From NCBI GenBank assembly GCA_028829895.1, contig CM054180.1, positions 113,219,135 through 113,283,134 of the forward strand: a stretch of DNA of 64,000 bases, in the 5' to 3' direction. The position numbers and the translations under genes are program-made. Under the pieces are notes generated by a model. It made no database searches. It saw only the letters and a list, made by a program, of their open reading frames with translations, and had not been told where the DNA came from. The stretch's first letter is position 1. Every line of letters starts with the position of its first letter. This document shows, one piece after another, positions 24,634 to 38,928 of the stretch. This DNA is from Sinotaia quadrata (Eukaryota > Mollusca > Gastropoda > Architaenioglossa > Viviparidae).

Positions 24634-25888
24634 TTGCAAGGCATATTTTGTTACTCTGGCAGAGATGATAAACATGAACATGGTGTCGGATTTCTTGTCC
24701 ACAAAGACACCGTGAACACTGTCATGAGTTGTCGAAAAGTCTCCAGTAGGCTTATTACCATACGCTTGAGAGCAACCCCACTCAATATCACCATTGTGCA
24801 AGCTTATGCTCCAACTACAGACCATGATGATGAAAAAATAGGGGACTTTTACAACCAACTGCAAGAAGTCCAGGACCAGACCACAAGTAGACTGGAATGC
24901 TAAAATAGGAGAGGATGCCATTAATAACTGGAAAGGCACTGCAATACACTGGCCAAATAGGAGATTGGTTCCGAACAACAGTGGGAGTCGGACAAGGCTG
25001 CTTACTTTCGCCTATTCTCTTCAACATCTTCCTTGAAAGAATCATAACAGATGCTCCGGAAGACCATGAAGGAACTCTCAGTATTGGTGGCTGAACAATA
25101 ACAAACGTATGCTTTGCCGATGACATCGATGGCCTTGCAGGAAATGAGGAGGAGCTAGCTCGGTTGGTGGAAAATCTGGGAGGACAGCTACTGCTTTTTG
25201 TATGGAAATCAGTGCAGAGAAGATCAAATTGATGACCAACAACACCAGTGGCATTGGCAATGACATCATGATTGGAGATCAAAAATTGGAAATAGTTAAT
25301 AAATTCAAGTACTTAGGAGCCTTCGGGAAAAGGGATCAAAACCTGAAATATTGTCCAGGATTGCAATGATAATAACAGCAATGGTAAGGCTGAAGACAGT
25401 TTGGAAAGAGAAACATCTCAGTCAGCTCAAAGATCATACTGATGCACTCCTTGGTTGTATCTGTGTTTGTATATGCTTGTGAGTCATGGACCCTCACAGT
25501 GGATCTCCAAAGGAGTATACAAACTACTGAAATGAGATACTTTCAAAGGCATTTGAAAGGCATTTGGCATTTCGTATAGAGATCATGTCATGAATGAGGA
25601 AATGGGAAACAGAATTAGGTACGCCATTGGGCCCTACGAAGAGCTACTGGCCATTGTGAAAAAAAGCAAAATGAAATGGTATAGGCATGTCAAGACAGTC
25701 ATACAAGATACTATGCAAGGAGGGCAAAGGAGAGGAAGACAGAGGAAAAGATGGGACGATAGCATCTAACAGTGGATAATACTGAAACAGAGCAATACTG
25801 TAAGATTAGCAGAATGAAATGGAGGAAACTGTTTGTCAGGTCATCAGTGGTGCCCCAATGGTCTACAAGACTAAGTGATAGATAGATA
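24634..25888 (+). pseudogene. RTE-like non-LTR retrotransposon, internally deleted
   Basis: The left part encodes part of an AP-endonuclease-like domain (24,634-24,945: GVGFLVHKD, SRLITIRLRA, ITIVQAYAPT, WNAKIGEDA). It then jumps directly into reverse transcriptase C-terminal motifs (VGQGCLLSPILFNIFLE, CFADDIDGLAG) and the downstream WYRHVK-like and QRRGRQRKRW segments. The order matches the invertebrate family often labelled craniofacial development protein 2-like. About two thirds of the ORF is missing between the two parts. In-frame stops and frameshifts are present (for example TGA in GG*TITN near 25,092). The 3' end carries a short gatagata tail, as is usual for RTE-type elements. Not functional. 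Confidence 0.75.
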
Positions 25889-26894
25889 TTTTGTTAGTAA
25901 TGAACGCTTTCCAAAATGTCTTCAGCACTTTTGTGTTTGTTTGATATTTCTAAAATGGCTGCATTGAAGCTTCAGTTGGTGACATATTGAATGTGCATGC
26001 TATTTTCGGATATATATATAGATCATTCTCTGGGGAAGTGTACCATTTTGTGACATGAAGTGGAAAAAAATAAAGTAGATTAAATATAATTATTTTACAT
26101 GTTAAAGTGTCCAACAGGGCCTAATGCTCACACAAAAACATAACAAAAGATAAAAAGATAAAGGTTTTGATGTTATAGGAATTTGAAATCCTTAATTAAA
26201 AAGTATGTGATTCTGTTGAAAACTTAGAAAATAAGATTTTACCAGAAAAAAGGATTTTCTTTACCATGAAAATAATTTCAAAATAAGAAATATATAATTA
26301 TCTCATTACAACCAATATATTTTCTTTATTATCCTAAATTATTAACTTATTCTGGATACATTTTAATTTAAAATAGGGTATACAACTCTGACTTCACACT
26401 GTGGGAACCATATCAATCATCATAAAAGGAGCTCAATTTTTCTCAACTAAACATAAAACGGGCTAAGTTATTATGCTGCAGAGATAATATTAATAAACAA
26501 AGTATTTAAATATATATTTTAAAAAAATATAACAATAAGCCTAATCGATATTCCTATTCTTAAATGTAATTCAGAGGTATTTCAACCCTTGCTCAGCTTT
26601 AAAACACACACACACACTCAGCTCTTTGAAACTTTAAATGCAAAAGAAACCAATTGGATATATACCTAAATATGTAAGCTATTTACGAGGTGTGTCACCT
26701 CTGGGGCCCTTCACTCATTATGGTTATTATTTATTAATTAATAACACATAACTAATTACAAGTGATCAAGTATCTTAATTTATAGTTATTAATAATTCTC
26801 CTACAATACCACATCACTAATGTTTATTTTTATAAATAACAATCAGTGTCGGGGAACCCTAGAGTTCGAGTTGAGAAATCCTACCTAATTGTTA
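25889..26894. other. AT-rich spacer, no gene
   Basis: No coding or RNA signal is seen. A short (CA)n run lies at about 26,605-26,618. The rest is unique AT-rich sequence between the retrotransposon and the second 1.33 kb duplicate. Confidence 0.5.
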
Positions 26895-28225
26895 GCGAGC
26901 AGTATTTGGCCACATCAATTATGCTGTCTATATAACCTTTGCTTTCGTTTGAGTCAGAATTGATATAAATTCTACCTGTTCTTCCTGCTATATAACCCTG
27001 TGAGAGGCAATCTTTACATGACCCGACAGTTTCCACTTAACGTTTATGGCACGTGCTCTGAGTGGGCTGGAGTAAAGTAGTGTTTGGGGGTGGGGGGTGG
27101 AGGGCGGTCTCTTTATTGTACTTTCATTCAGCTTTAGGCCTTGTTGATGGCACGCGTTCTTTGCGTAAAGTGTGGCACTTGTTATTAATGCGTGCTTAGC
27201 ACGATTAGAAGTGTCACCTCTCTAAAATAAAATAATTGCTTATGCGCAGTAGAAACGAGGTTTTCGCGCTGTTGACCAACGGACGCCTGGCAGCTGATAG
27301 CTTGTTGTCTGCATCCCCATCTCGCACGTGCATGCCATGCAACTTTCCCCCAGTTTTGTCTCGAACGCTACCCGGGGTAATTTGTAAAGCATTGTGACTT
27401 TTGAAGTAAGTCATTATTCTTATTATCTTCTGGGTTTAAAATTTAGTTACTATTTAACATTGGCTAAATCCACTAGACAAAATGAAACACGGAATATCCA
27501 CTAACTGTCTAACCTGAAGTTTTTTAGTTTTCCTACTGGACTTCTGGCAGGACTACTTTCATAAGCATAATTATCTTCTCTGGTAGAGTGGCATTGTCGT
27601 CAGAGGTAGAGAAGCTAGCCGAGCACGATGTGTTTATGATATTTATGCTATGTTAATGATGTTCATTTTGACGATTATATTGTGCTACTGCTGACGTTTA
27701 TTCCGTTAAAGATGTTGAGGCTTGTCTGCTGATAGAGCTAAGGATTGGGTTCTACATATTTTCACTATTGAATGCAACTTTGCCGGTGAATGATTTTTTT
27801 TTCTTTTCAGAAAATGAATTTGTTGTAAATCCCATTAAAAAAATAATGTTAAGGTCACTTTGTTGAAGTTATTTTTGCCCACTAAATTTGATAATTGAAA
27901 TAAGGAAGAATGTAAAATATGTTTTCCAACCTAACAAAATGTACTGGTAGAGAAATATTTCATTAGAATTTGTCTCAAAATCAATAAAGACACTAGATTA
28001 GTTATATTTGTATTTATTTAGTAAATATACTAAATATTATAATAAATCAGATCTCTTATATAAAACAAAATTGCCCTTTAGGAAAAGGTTAAAATAAACT
28101 GCGTTATGTCATAGCACATACCCATTTGGGTATCTTGACTAGATTTATTTTGTCGTGGCCTCTCAGAACTTTCACATATCTCTTGCTATCGGATTTGAGA
28201 GATCTTTTAACAGCATTGAGACTCG
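26895..28225 (+). repeat. ~1.33 kb direct duplication, copy 2
   Basis: This is the counterpart of 23,006-24,337 in the same orientation, offset by about 3.89 kb. The retrotransposon remnant lies between the two, not inside either. A G-rich run (gggggtggggggtggagg, about 27,087-27,104) is specific to this copy. Confidence 0.7.
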
Positions 28226-29243
28226 CCACCATTCAGCCATATCAAAGCGAGTGGGGAAATCTAAAAAAGTAATTTGGAAAAAGAGAGACAGATGTTAGTG
28301 AAATCAGACATGAAGGACTATGCAATCGGCGTGTGATTTTTATGATCGGTTTAGAAACTTTAGATCACTAGGCACTTTTTGTTTGTTTCTTGTTGGTCGT
28401 TGTGTGTTGGGTTTTTTTTTTGGCATCTTTTTTCGGTACACAGCGATTTAAGAGAAATAAATAATGTACTTTACATTCATGAAACGTTGTGATTTAAAAA
28501 TATATGCTAGATTCTATCCGTAGGACCTACAAGATTAGTTTTCGATAATCAGGTAGGAGTGCAATTCAGCAGAGGATACCTAATCAAAGTATTATTTAAA
28601 ATTAAAAACGACACGCCGATTTATTTGCTCTATGATGGAGATTAAGCACGATCTTGTCACTTAAGAGTCGGTGCCGAAGATTTGTGATGCTACGTTTGTT
28701 ACGTTAGCAATGTTGTATGATTTTTTTCATCGCCCCAACAAAGCAGTGTGATTTTATTTTATACATTATTATTTTCTTCTTTTTTAAAATTTCCATCTGC
28801 TGTGTTCCTTGCTGACTTATATGCTGTTTCCCAACTGTCTTATTTGTACTTGGCATAGTCTCTTCCACACCCGTCCGATATAGTTTTAATGTGTCCTTAT
28901 TTGTTCTCCCCCTTTTCACTGTTAAGTTTTGGGACACGTGTCCCAGCAGCATTGGTGCCAGAACGAACAAAAGTTGTTCAATCCGGTTGATACTTCTTCC
29001 TTCATAGCGTCCAAAAGAGTACTTCATCTTCGCTAGTGCTATAGCTGGACGGGTGTATCACCGACTAGTCACTATTCCCACATCCGCCCTTCTAGCATGA
29101 GAAGGAATAGAATTCCTTTTTCCCATCTCGTTTTACGGTATAAGATAGCAATCGTTAGACGTTCAGTTTTAGGGGACTTGGATTAGCATTAAGCTTTTCT
29201 CGTAATTATTTTTTATCCGAGAAATAAAGCTCATCAGTGACTT

Positions 29244-29287
<44 letters not shown>

Positions 29288-29721
29288 CGAGCTGGGTTGA
29301 ATGCCAGTAACTTGATCGGGAGGTCAGTGTCTTCCGTTTGCATATTTTAATCCTTAAAAGCATTACATCTGTTAAAGGCATGAGTTGGGATTTAAATATA
29401 ATAACTGTAAAAAGAGTCCCCAACACGAGGACTAGTTTTTTTTTTAAATATTTTTTTTACACGTATCCATTAATATAAAAGATTTGTACTGTGCCCAGCA
29501 GAAAAACTTGACACTGCTACTTTTTTCGAGGGGAAAAAAAAAGTCACCAATAAATTATTGCTTTGATAATTGACCTGCGCCAACTTTCACACACTTACCG
29601 TATATACTCTAATATTGGTGGGGAAATTTGTTCACTTTTTGAAACAATATACTAAACTTCCACTTATAATCATGTCTCAAAATTTGCGGACAATGAACCT
29701 CAGTTCTAAGTATCTTTCACT
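28226..29721. other. Noncoding stretch with a (CA)n tract
   Basis: The longest frame (minus strand, 28,704-29,027) reads as a basic 107-residue protein that I cannot place. A (CA)n tract lies at 29,247-29,285. Nothing else is supported. Confidence 0.35.
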
Positions 29722-29846
29722 ATTGGACTCCTATATCCAACCATCTATTTATATTTCTATCTTAGTATCTATCTCAGTAACTATTTACCTTTAGTACAAG
29801 ACATATTGTCTTGGATTTGAGCTTTAGTTGAAGTAACAACAGTTAA

Positions 29847-29896
<50 letters not shown>
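29722..29896 (+). repeat. Dispersed repeat with (CA)n end, copy 1
   Basis: The segment from ttggactcctata through tgaagtaacaacagtt ends in a 45-base (CA)n tract. It is repeated at 30,507-30,708 with a few changes. The fixed unit ends exactly at the microsatellite, as expected for a short element with a CA tail or for duplication of a microsatellite flank. Confidence 0.75.
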
Positions 29897-29899
<3 letters not shown>

Positions 29900-30506
29900 T
29901 ATTTATGTTATCTTTATCATTTTAGTATTTAAGTATTGTCCTAGATATATACTGTGATAAATGATGTTTCTCATTATCACCTGTCTACATTGTGTGCAGG
30001 ACATGATAAAGTCAGGATTCATTGCTGATGTCATCCCTAAATAACAGATGGGCTACACAGCACTGAGCAGACCTGTGAAAAGAGCTGGATACATTTTTGG
30101 GTGGGCAACAAAAATAGATAGGTTTATAATAATTAATAGTCCCTGCAGTATCACTTAGGAAGTAACATTTGTTGGTTTTATGATGAGTGCTTACAGTTTG
30201 TTATAATAATAAAGTAGGCCTATAGCTTTAATTAAATTAATTTATGTGTAATAATCATAAAATTATTGTTAAAGATTTTCATTATATTTAATAGATCAAC
30301 ATTTTGCATAAAATTTATCAGAATTATGTCCAATAATAATGAATACTTGTTTGTATGAAATATAAAAGAATTAAAACTTAGGTTTGTGCAGTTAAAGCAT
30401 CTGTTAGAAAATTTAGCTTCAGATTCCTATTTTCTTTTATTGAGATAATGAGAATTTGAATGTATAAACTTGAAAATTTAAAATATAGCACTGCCTAAAA
30501 TGTTTT

Positions 30507-30641
30507 ACTGGACTCCTATTCTATATCCAACCATCTATCTATATTTCTATCTTTTTAGTATCTATTTTTCAGTAACTATTTACCTTTAGTACAAGAACTA
30601 TTGTCTTGGATATGAGCTTTAGTTGAAGTAACAACAGTTAA

Positions 30642-30708
<67 letters not shown>
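30507..30708 (+). repeat. Dispersed repeat with (CA)n end, copy 2
   Basis: This is the second copy of the 29,722 unit, with small insertions (ctatctttttagta), followed by a longer (CA)n tract at 30,642-30,708. Confidence 0.75.
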
Positions 30709-30710
<2 letters not shown>

Positions 30711-33188
30711 CACTCACTCATATTTATGTTGTTTACAATTTAATTAACTAATAGACATTTTGGTTTAGATATTTTTTAAACTTTACAATTCATTATCCCT
30801 TTTTTGCTAATGAATTGATGCTGTAAATCTGCCAAGACTGGATCCTCACTCTGTGAGGGGCAATTTTCTTTATTTCTAAACCGTATTTATATGGTGACAT
30901 TTTCTCTTCTTCATTAGTATGATCCCTTCCAGTAGTCACAAAAATCCAATGATAATATTGATATTGATAATATATTACACTTATCACCCCACCTATCCCA
31001 ATCCCAGGAGATGCAGTAGATGAAATCACTTCCAATAGCAACAAATATGCAGAATAATTCTGTAGTTATCCCCTCTCTTTCCCCGCCTTCTTCCCTGGAG
31101 ACTTAATCACTAGCATTAGTAAAGTATTAAAGCAACAGTTCTTGTTATGAATAGATAGATTCGGTATATTTATTTTTGTTCAAAGATTTAACAGCTTGGA
31201 GCCTATTTCTTCAGTTGGCATTACCTCAGTGGCTACACAGTCAGTTGCAACAAAACAATATGCATATTATTTTATTAGATTCTAAAACCTAGACCAGTAC
31301 GGATGGATGTTGCATATTTTAATTATTGCATTATCCTGATTTTGATGTTCGGTGTTTAAATGGGTACAGATGATAGTTGTAAGGATTGTGGTACAACCTT
31401 CTTGCACAGACAACTTTGATAAGAGCCAAAGACAAGATGTGTGATTGGATGACACCTGAAAGAATGAATTAAACAGTCAATGAGTATCTTATATAACAAA
31501 TTAAACTGTACAATGGCTCACCCTCCAATTCACTGTCTTGCACTATAAAATGGAGTTTCATGAATTTAATGAAGGAGTAGATGAGAGTAAGGTGAGTGCT
31601 CTAGTGATATTTAATTAAATTAACAATCAAATCAAAAATCACAGACCTGCAACTGAAGTGCATCTCATTTCAAAAACCCTGAATCAGTTTGGAAAAATGG
31701 TCAGATGCTTAAATTTCTCAGTAAAAGTGACTTCAGTGTGGTTAGTCTTTAGCACTTTGCTGCTTTGACCTTTTCTTCTTGACCTGCTTTTCTGGTTCTT
31801 TCATAACTTGTGCATCTAACTATTCTAAGAGAATTTGTCTTTAGAAAACGTGATCCGATAATTCATGCATTCCAGTCTTGGAATAAAGCAATGAAGTACA
31901 GATCCTTTGTTGTGCCAGAGCTGGAAGGTTCTGTTTTTGGTCTTCAAGAGTTTTGGTAATAGTAGTTGCTCAGCTGCATTTCACCGGCTGTGTTTTCTGC
32001 CCATGCAATGCCAGTATTGGTTGATAGAAGCCCAGACAGAGAGCTAGGTTTTCGATGAGATACTGGATGCACTCACTCAGTCTTCCGCTGAATTCCAAAT
32101 TCTTTCTCAATATTGTGAAGGAAAAAATGTAGGTATGTCACACCAGTTTAGCTGAGATACTGTGCATGACAACTTTAAAAGTCAGTTCATTCTTTAACTG
32201 GAAACTTAAATGGAAAGTAACATTCATGAACATTTGTATTCAAAGTGCATTATTTTAAAGCAGTCCTGCAAATAATGAACATGATAAAGAGAATTAGTTT
32301 AGTAGGAGAAGTGGGATGGAGGGGTGTGAAACATTGAAATCTGCTTGGAGAATTTTACAGTGAATTATTATGTCAGTTTTCTAAGGAACTTTCCAGACTT
32401 GCTGAAGACATTTATGCTTGAACTTATCAATATCATTATTAGACAATTTACAATATAATGTATGAATTGAATAAGGATATATCAAAATACAATATCAAGT
32501 AGAGATAACAGATTAGCAGAGTGACTCATCTTTTAGGTTTGGGACTGCTGATGAATATGGGGCTCATCTGTATGGGGTTGACAGTATAAAATACCATTGA
32601 CAATAAAGAAAATGGCATTTTTATAATGATAGCTAGTTCATCCATCCTTCGCTGTTTGTTTAGAAAACTTTATCAGAGTTGAGTCATTATATTAGGTTTT
32701 ATCTATCCTTTTCTGGCTGCAGGCTTGCACTTCTTCTCTTTTGGAGATTTCTTGCAGGTAGCTGTGAATGTCCACTGTATTTTAGTGGGTAAATAGAGTT
32801 ACTCCCAAACATATTTGCAACCAAGCGCCTGGTTGTACATGGCAAATTCATAATGCCCTGCACATACTTAACCATAATTTACGGGGAGCGCTTCCGGCCT
32901 AGGCAGATTTCCCGCTGTACTTAACCTAAATATAAGCAGTCAATGGAAATTGTATAATGTATAGCATCCAAATTGTAGAACATCTTCATTGTATCTGTGA
33001 AATAAAATGGTTTTACAAGAGTGTAAGAAGTTCCTGGGTCATAGAAGATATTACCACAGGATCGATGATCCTTTTATTAATGTGGATACCATCCATATGT
33101 TCAGCTGTCAACTTCTTAATAAGCCTGCTTACATATTGTGGAGATTCATTTTGTCATGGTCTGTACACAACAGTGCCCCTAGATAGAT
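30709..33188. other. Noncoding stretch, no gene recognised
   Basis: No support for a gene. At about 32,880-32,916 the sequence acggggagcgcttccggcc and what follows resemble 5,484-5,515, a possible repeat end. Confidence 0.4.
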
Positions 33189-33362
33189 CAGGGTGGTCCA
33201 ACTTATTCAACCATGAGGGCCACATAAGCCAAAAATTTAAAGTTTGCAGGCCATTCAAGGTAAAGATTTAATTTATACTATATAATTAAAGAAATATTTT
33301 TTGTATGATTGCAGGCCATAGAACAATTTTATGTGCTCGGGGACTGCAGTTGGACCCCACTG
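33189..33362. mobile_element. hAT-like MITE (174 bp)
   Basis: The ends form imperfect terminal inverted repeats: cagggtggtccaact on the left, and the complement cagtggggtccaact on the right (13 of 15 matching). The interior has ggccacataagcc and two gcaggcca segments, as in common animal hAT-derived short elements. The flanking eight bases are agatagat and ccttagat (5 of 8 identical), a possible decayed target-site duplication of hAT length. No coding capacity. Confidence 0.6.
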
Positions 33363-36300
33363 CCTTAGATGGATAAAAGTATATATAATATATACATGTA
33401 TTAGGAACAAAGCATTACAGGACGCTGACAAAACAGCATAGATTTCATAACAGAAGACTTCAAAATGGTTATCAGTAAAAGTGGATGTAATATTAGCATT
33501 CAACAGAGTGGCAATGTACTGCTTATGAGAATGTCAAGTATACTGCTGTAGGACAAAGAACAACTCCCCTATCTGACTACTGCTGTTAGTGGTGTGGCTT
33601 AATGTCCAGCCATTTTCTCACTGGTCAAAGAACAGTAACTGACCATACTATGCTATCAGCTACTCTTGCTACTATATAACTGTTGAGTGTTTGTATGACT
33701 TCGTGAGTTTTTCCGCCTTAATTAATGGGTCAATTAACTCGCATAACCATTTTTATTCACAACAGACAGATAAAGTAATGTTATGTGAAATTAACTTTAT
33801 GTAAGTTTGAAAATTGCAATAATAAATCTAAATAATGAAACAAATTTTGTTTGTTAAATAATAAGTATGGATTTAATTATTACCATAGATTAACAGGATC
33901 TGTTTACAAGGTTTCATTACAAAACTATAACAACAATATTTATACCATTCTCTTGTTTTCCTATAATTTCCATGTTCGGTTTGAAGTGAGATTGTTTTCC
34001 TTTAGTTACACTTTTTAAAAGCCTCTAACAATTACTGGAGCTACTTTAATCAATAAAATAAGAGAGAGTTGCAGAGAGACCTTTCACTAAAGAAATGCAG
34101 TCAACTATATATTATAACTATAAGCAAAGCCAAAACACTATGCAACAACAGTTCTGGTTGGCTTAAGACAAGCTATGGGCTCATTTACAGAGTTCAACAG
34201 TTCATATTTGGCACAAACATGGTAATACATAAGTGTCTATGGAAGCATAACATTATGCGAGGGTCCAGCTTATTTGAATCGATTGAAGGTTGTCAACTGC
34301 ATCTTCCACTCCCTGACTCATCAGCCCACTTGCCTGACCATTCTTGTTGTAGGATTATGTGCCTTTGTTGAAAACCTGTCTTCAGTGTGAGCTTGTTCCA
34401 TATCTTTCAAATGCTTTATTACTAGCCTGGGATGGCTTTAGACACCTCTTTGAAACAGTGTTACTGTTAGATTTCTAATGTGTATACTCATGCATGAGAC
34501 AGATTTGCATTTGCCAAATCTCTCTTTAATCAGAATTTATGTTTTCCTAATTACAGTTTCACCTTTACCCTTCACATTGGCATCTGTAATATTCTAATAA
34601 GAATATAGATTAATCCATCCATTATCATGCAGTTTAGTTAAGCATAATATCATACATTTTAGTTTGATACATTTGGTAGTTCATTCATTCTAATAGAAAA
34701 TATACTTGCCTCTGAGCATCACAAAAGTTCAATCACTAATGACTGAATTGTTACTGTCTCATTATTTTTTGGAGTTCAAAACTGCTTACATCTGTACTTT
34801 AGGGCAGCTTGGTCCTAATGGTCCCGTCTTTTGTGATTCCTCATCATAGTAAATTTATCAAGTGCCTAACTTTGTTTTCACATTCAACATCGTTGGTTCA
34901 GTCATGTGACTGTCTAGTGTCTACCTAATGCTCTTCCGCTTTCATTTTCATTTTTTCCCCCGATCAATTATGACAGGACGAAAAACTTGCTTGTTTGTCG
35001 TCTGCTAGGAGCTCTTCAATATATGAGTCCTTTTTTTAACATTTCCGGAATCTTATTCGTCATTAATTTTAGTTGACAAAACACAATTTCGCTCCTGAAA
35101 TAAATATTTTCTTTAAATATTTTTATTTTTTTATGTTTAGAAGTCAGAGCTTGGTAGGATAAGCACAATTCGGTGCGTAACGTTTTTACTGCCCGTTCGA
35201 CCGAAGGCTAAATTTGCATTTTCAAAATGGCATCCAAGTAGTGATAGTACATGCACAACACCGTGTCATTTTGACAATTATGAAATATTTACTTTAATAA
35301 ATAATATTATTCTGCTTACATCAGTTACATGTAAAACAATTTATGCAATATTCTTCAGAAATCCGTCCGAAACGAGCTACTTTGACGAATTATATTGCAA
35401 TTCTAGGAAAAAGATTGGCGTTTTCAATAACGGTGTTTGAAACTGCATAGAGGTTCAAATAATCATTTTTCTGGAATCCGTTGTAATTATTCTAATATAA
35501 TATATAAGGCTTCAAAATTTATTCTTTAAAAAAAGTGACATAAGTTTTAAAACAAAAGTCATCGGTGATAAAGGAATGATCCTGAGTCAAATTTGTTTGA
35601 TTGTAATTTACGGAATTGTGAACATTTACTCTAATTTTTAATTTTAATCATTTCTGCTAAAAAAATTAGAAATAATATATATTTGTAAATTAGCAGTGGA
35701 TATTTTGTGATTACACAGTACACACATTATAATAGAATTTTAGAAGGCATGATAAAATATAAACATACATGAAGACAAATAAATGCACAAAATATTTTTA
35801 AAAAATAATAGTCATATCCAATTCTTAATTAACAAAGCATGCTTATTGAAGAATAATGTCTTTTTAATAACATTTTACAGGAAGACTTTCACTGTTTTTT
35901 CTCTAGTTTAATGGACATGCCTAAACCTAAATATAGGTTTTTTATATAAATAATTATTAAAATAAAATCTAAACCAGATATTTTAAACTAACACCTGATA
36001 CTGCTTTCTCATAACAAAGACAACATTTATTCCAAATTTTATTAATGTAGATTGATAAATTTTATTAAATATATTTTTTAAAAATTTTCCTTGAAGTACT
36101 CTGGTTGTATAGAATTACAAAATAAAAAGACTGTAAAGGGTAGCATATTGAATTATGTGTTGTTAAGAGAGCTAAATGACTAACAGCAGTCCAAAGTGGT
36201 GTGTATAGGGTATATTTATTTTTAAAAAATAAACAGTGTGGTATGGATAGGGTATATTTATAAAAAAAATAATAAACAAACTTTGAACACAGTTTTCAAG

Positions 36301-38842
36301 TTCTGTAGTCTTTATTTTACTTTAATTTTAGTTTAAATGTGTTTTTCTCAAAATGACTTTTTTCTTCCATTGAACTATATGCTAAGGCCCCTTTTGAATA
36401 GTTGTATATATTGTATTAATTTCCCTGAAATTTGGTATACTAGTTACTCTTACATACAGTTAAAAGGTTTTGCATGGATGAAAGCCTTTACTTTATGCTT
36501 TAGGTTTTTAAAAATTCTATGTGTACTCCCCCAAATATATTTTATCTGGATACAATTTAAAAATATCATAACTTTTTTTCTTAAAATTTTTTAACAGGCA
36601 TGTGTTCCTTTTTGTGGCTTGTCCAGTAGATAATAAAATAACTAAATATATCTTTTTAAAATTCATGTATGAAATATTTAATGAATTTCCGTAAAAGTGA
36701 AGATCATGATGCAGTACTTAAATGGCTCATTATACTGAAATGTGAAGATCCTTCTTCAAATGAAGTCTAAAGAAATACCTTGACCAATGTATTTCTAAAT
36801 AAAACTGCCTAACACTTGGTGTGCTTGACAAAAATTCATCTAAAATAAACAGTGGAATGGAGACTAGACAAAAAAGTAGACAAATCATAGAGAAATTGTT
36901 GTGCTTTGCATTAATCAGTACAATATTGGTAAATTCATTTACAAATATTAACAATAACATATTGCATTTATTTTATATTATTGATATTTCTATTAAAATG
37001 GCAGACTTCGCATAAAATCTTCTGGCTTCCATTAAAAATCTTCTGGTTTTGGATCATTGATCCTCTGGTTTCCTGAGGTGGGGGGTAGGCAGGTCTGCTA
37101 ATGAGATGCTAACAATTCTGATCACACTTCTCTTGAACTGTTAGCACAAAACACAAATCTCTCTAGTCTTTCTAGTAGCTATCCATTCCATCCTATGGTC
37201 ATCTTACTCTAACCGTATTCATTGACAGGGTCAGTTTACATCTATCTCTTATGTGCTTTGCATTAGGTGCAGGTCCATTCAGTATTCAATAACACCACTA
37301 GGAATAGGATCCATAGTTTGTGTCGTGTTCCATACGCATGGCTGATCTTCTGTTTCACTTGTCAAGATTTGCATGCACTTTTTAAGAGATGCTATTTTTA
37401 CTAATGGCAGTGAACACAAATACTCAAAGTTATTAGAATCTAGAATTCCATGACTCATAGTCATAGTCATATTTACTAATTACTAGTCTCTAGGATAGAG
37501 TATGGTGAGTGGCTTGCTTTGATTTATGCTTTCCTACTGTGAGTTTGAATGACACTTATACCACACCAGTGTCTTGTTCCATTGTTATAAATGGATGATG
37601 TGGGGGTGTTTTTAGTTTGGCTTATCCAGAGCAGATGATCAGTTTAGCTTAGGGTCATGGAATATGTGTTAAGGAGGAATGATAGATTTTATCTGTGTCA
37701 CTGTCAGGAGAACAGTATCCCACATCTACAAATACAGGCACTAGACTTGGTGTTTAATTTATGCATTCTTAGTGCTGCAGGCAAGGTGGAAATATCTAAT
37801 TAAAGTGCATAGTGGCCCAATTGTAACATGCCTTACATGGGTATGGTAAGTTTAATTTATTTTTTTCATGAGTTGGAAGGTGGACATGTCACTATATGAG
37901 AGTTAGTTAACAAAACAAGATACGGTGCAAATGTTGCCAGATATACATAATTTTGGTACCTCTGTATGATCATACTGTTTTGTAATAACCCTCCAGCAGT
38001 GTCAACACACTGCAAGTTATATTAGGAGAGTGCACACTTACTGATATGATTACCAAGATAAGGCAATTTCTAAGAAAAATATTGTAAGAGCATCCGTAGA
38101 TCAGCAGCCAAACAAAACATAAATAAACATCAACAAAATTGTAATTGTTCAAATAATTTACACTGCTAAGTTTAGTCAGGTTAACTTGTTTAGTTATCTT
38201 TACTTCACTTTTCCCAAACTTATGATCAGAAAGTTTACATTATTCACCAGAATGGTGGTGTGCAATCCAGCGCTTTTTTCTTCTGAATTTATAAACTCCA
38301 GAACACCCCGCTATATTTGTTCTACTTCCTGTAGTATTTTAATACTTGCTGTTAAAGGGAAATTATTCAAGTTTTAAAAAACATGAGAAGGCCGCAGGAG
38401 TTGCTTCCTATCACGGAAACCGAGTGGAACTTAAATCTTCATTTATGTCGGTGAACTGATAATATTTGTAAAGGGAAAATATACATGTACATTTTCAGAG
38501 ATATGTGTATTATTCATAAACTGACAATAAGTTGCATAAAATCTTATGTTTCTTTATATTCAGGTTATAGAATATTTAATGTATGGAATGAGCTGGGAGT
38601 GATCGCCCTTCCTTTACTAATCATTGACGTTTTCGTATGATGTTAGATTTAATAATTCTCATCAAGAGTGAAAACCAATGTTTTAATATTGTATTCGAAG
38701 GTTTTACTTGAAATTTGAAGCATGTTTTACCTTTTGAAAACTACCTTTCTGTTTATCGTTGTATTATTACAAAATTAACACTTCATGAATAATATTTGCC
38801 CCATTTATACACCCCATAATTTATCATTTAACAATTTTAAGA
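33363..38842. other. Long AT-rich stretch, no gene recognised
   Basis: Over 5 kb without supportable genes. A short imperfect tandem duplication around gtatagggtatatttat lies at about 36,196-36,280. Open frames here are short and AT-driven. Confidence 0.4.
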
Positions 38843-38849
38843 TATAAAT
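38843..38849 (+). promoter_or_regulatory. TATA box of the U6 gene
   Basis: The string tataaat lies 24-30 bases upstream of the proposed U6 start at 38,873. This is the position expected for the TATA element of type 3 RNA polymerase III promoters. A proximal sequence element should lie around 38,805-38,825, but I cannot identify it by eye. Confidence 0.65.
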
Positions 38850-38872
38850 GCCCAACAAAATGAGTGTCTCGT

Positions 38873-38888
38873 GTACTGTTCACGCAGT

Positions 38889-38928
<40 letters not shown>

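Noticed and set aside
23006..28225. LTR retrotransposon with 1.33 kb LTRs
   Set aside because: No gag or pol, no primer-binding site or polypurine tract recognised, and the only coding content between the copies is a non-LTR remnant.
28704..29027. A 107-codon minus-strand frame
   Set aside because: Composition and lack of motifs give no support beyond its length.
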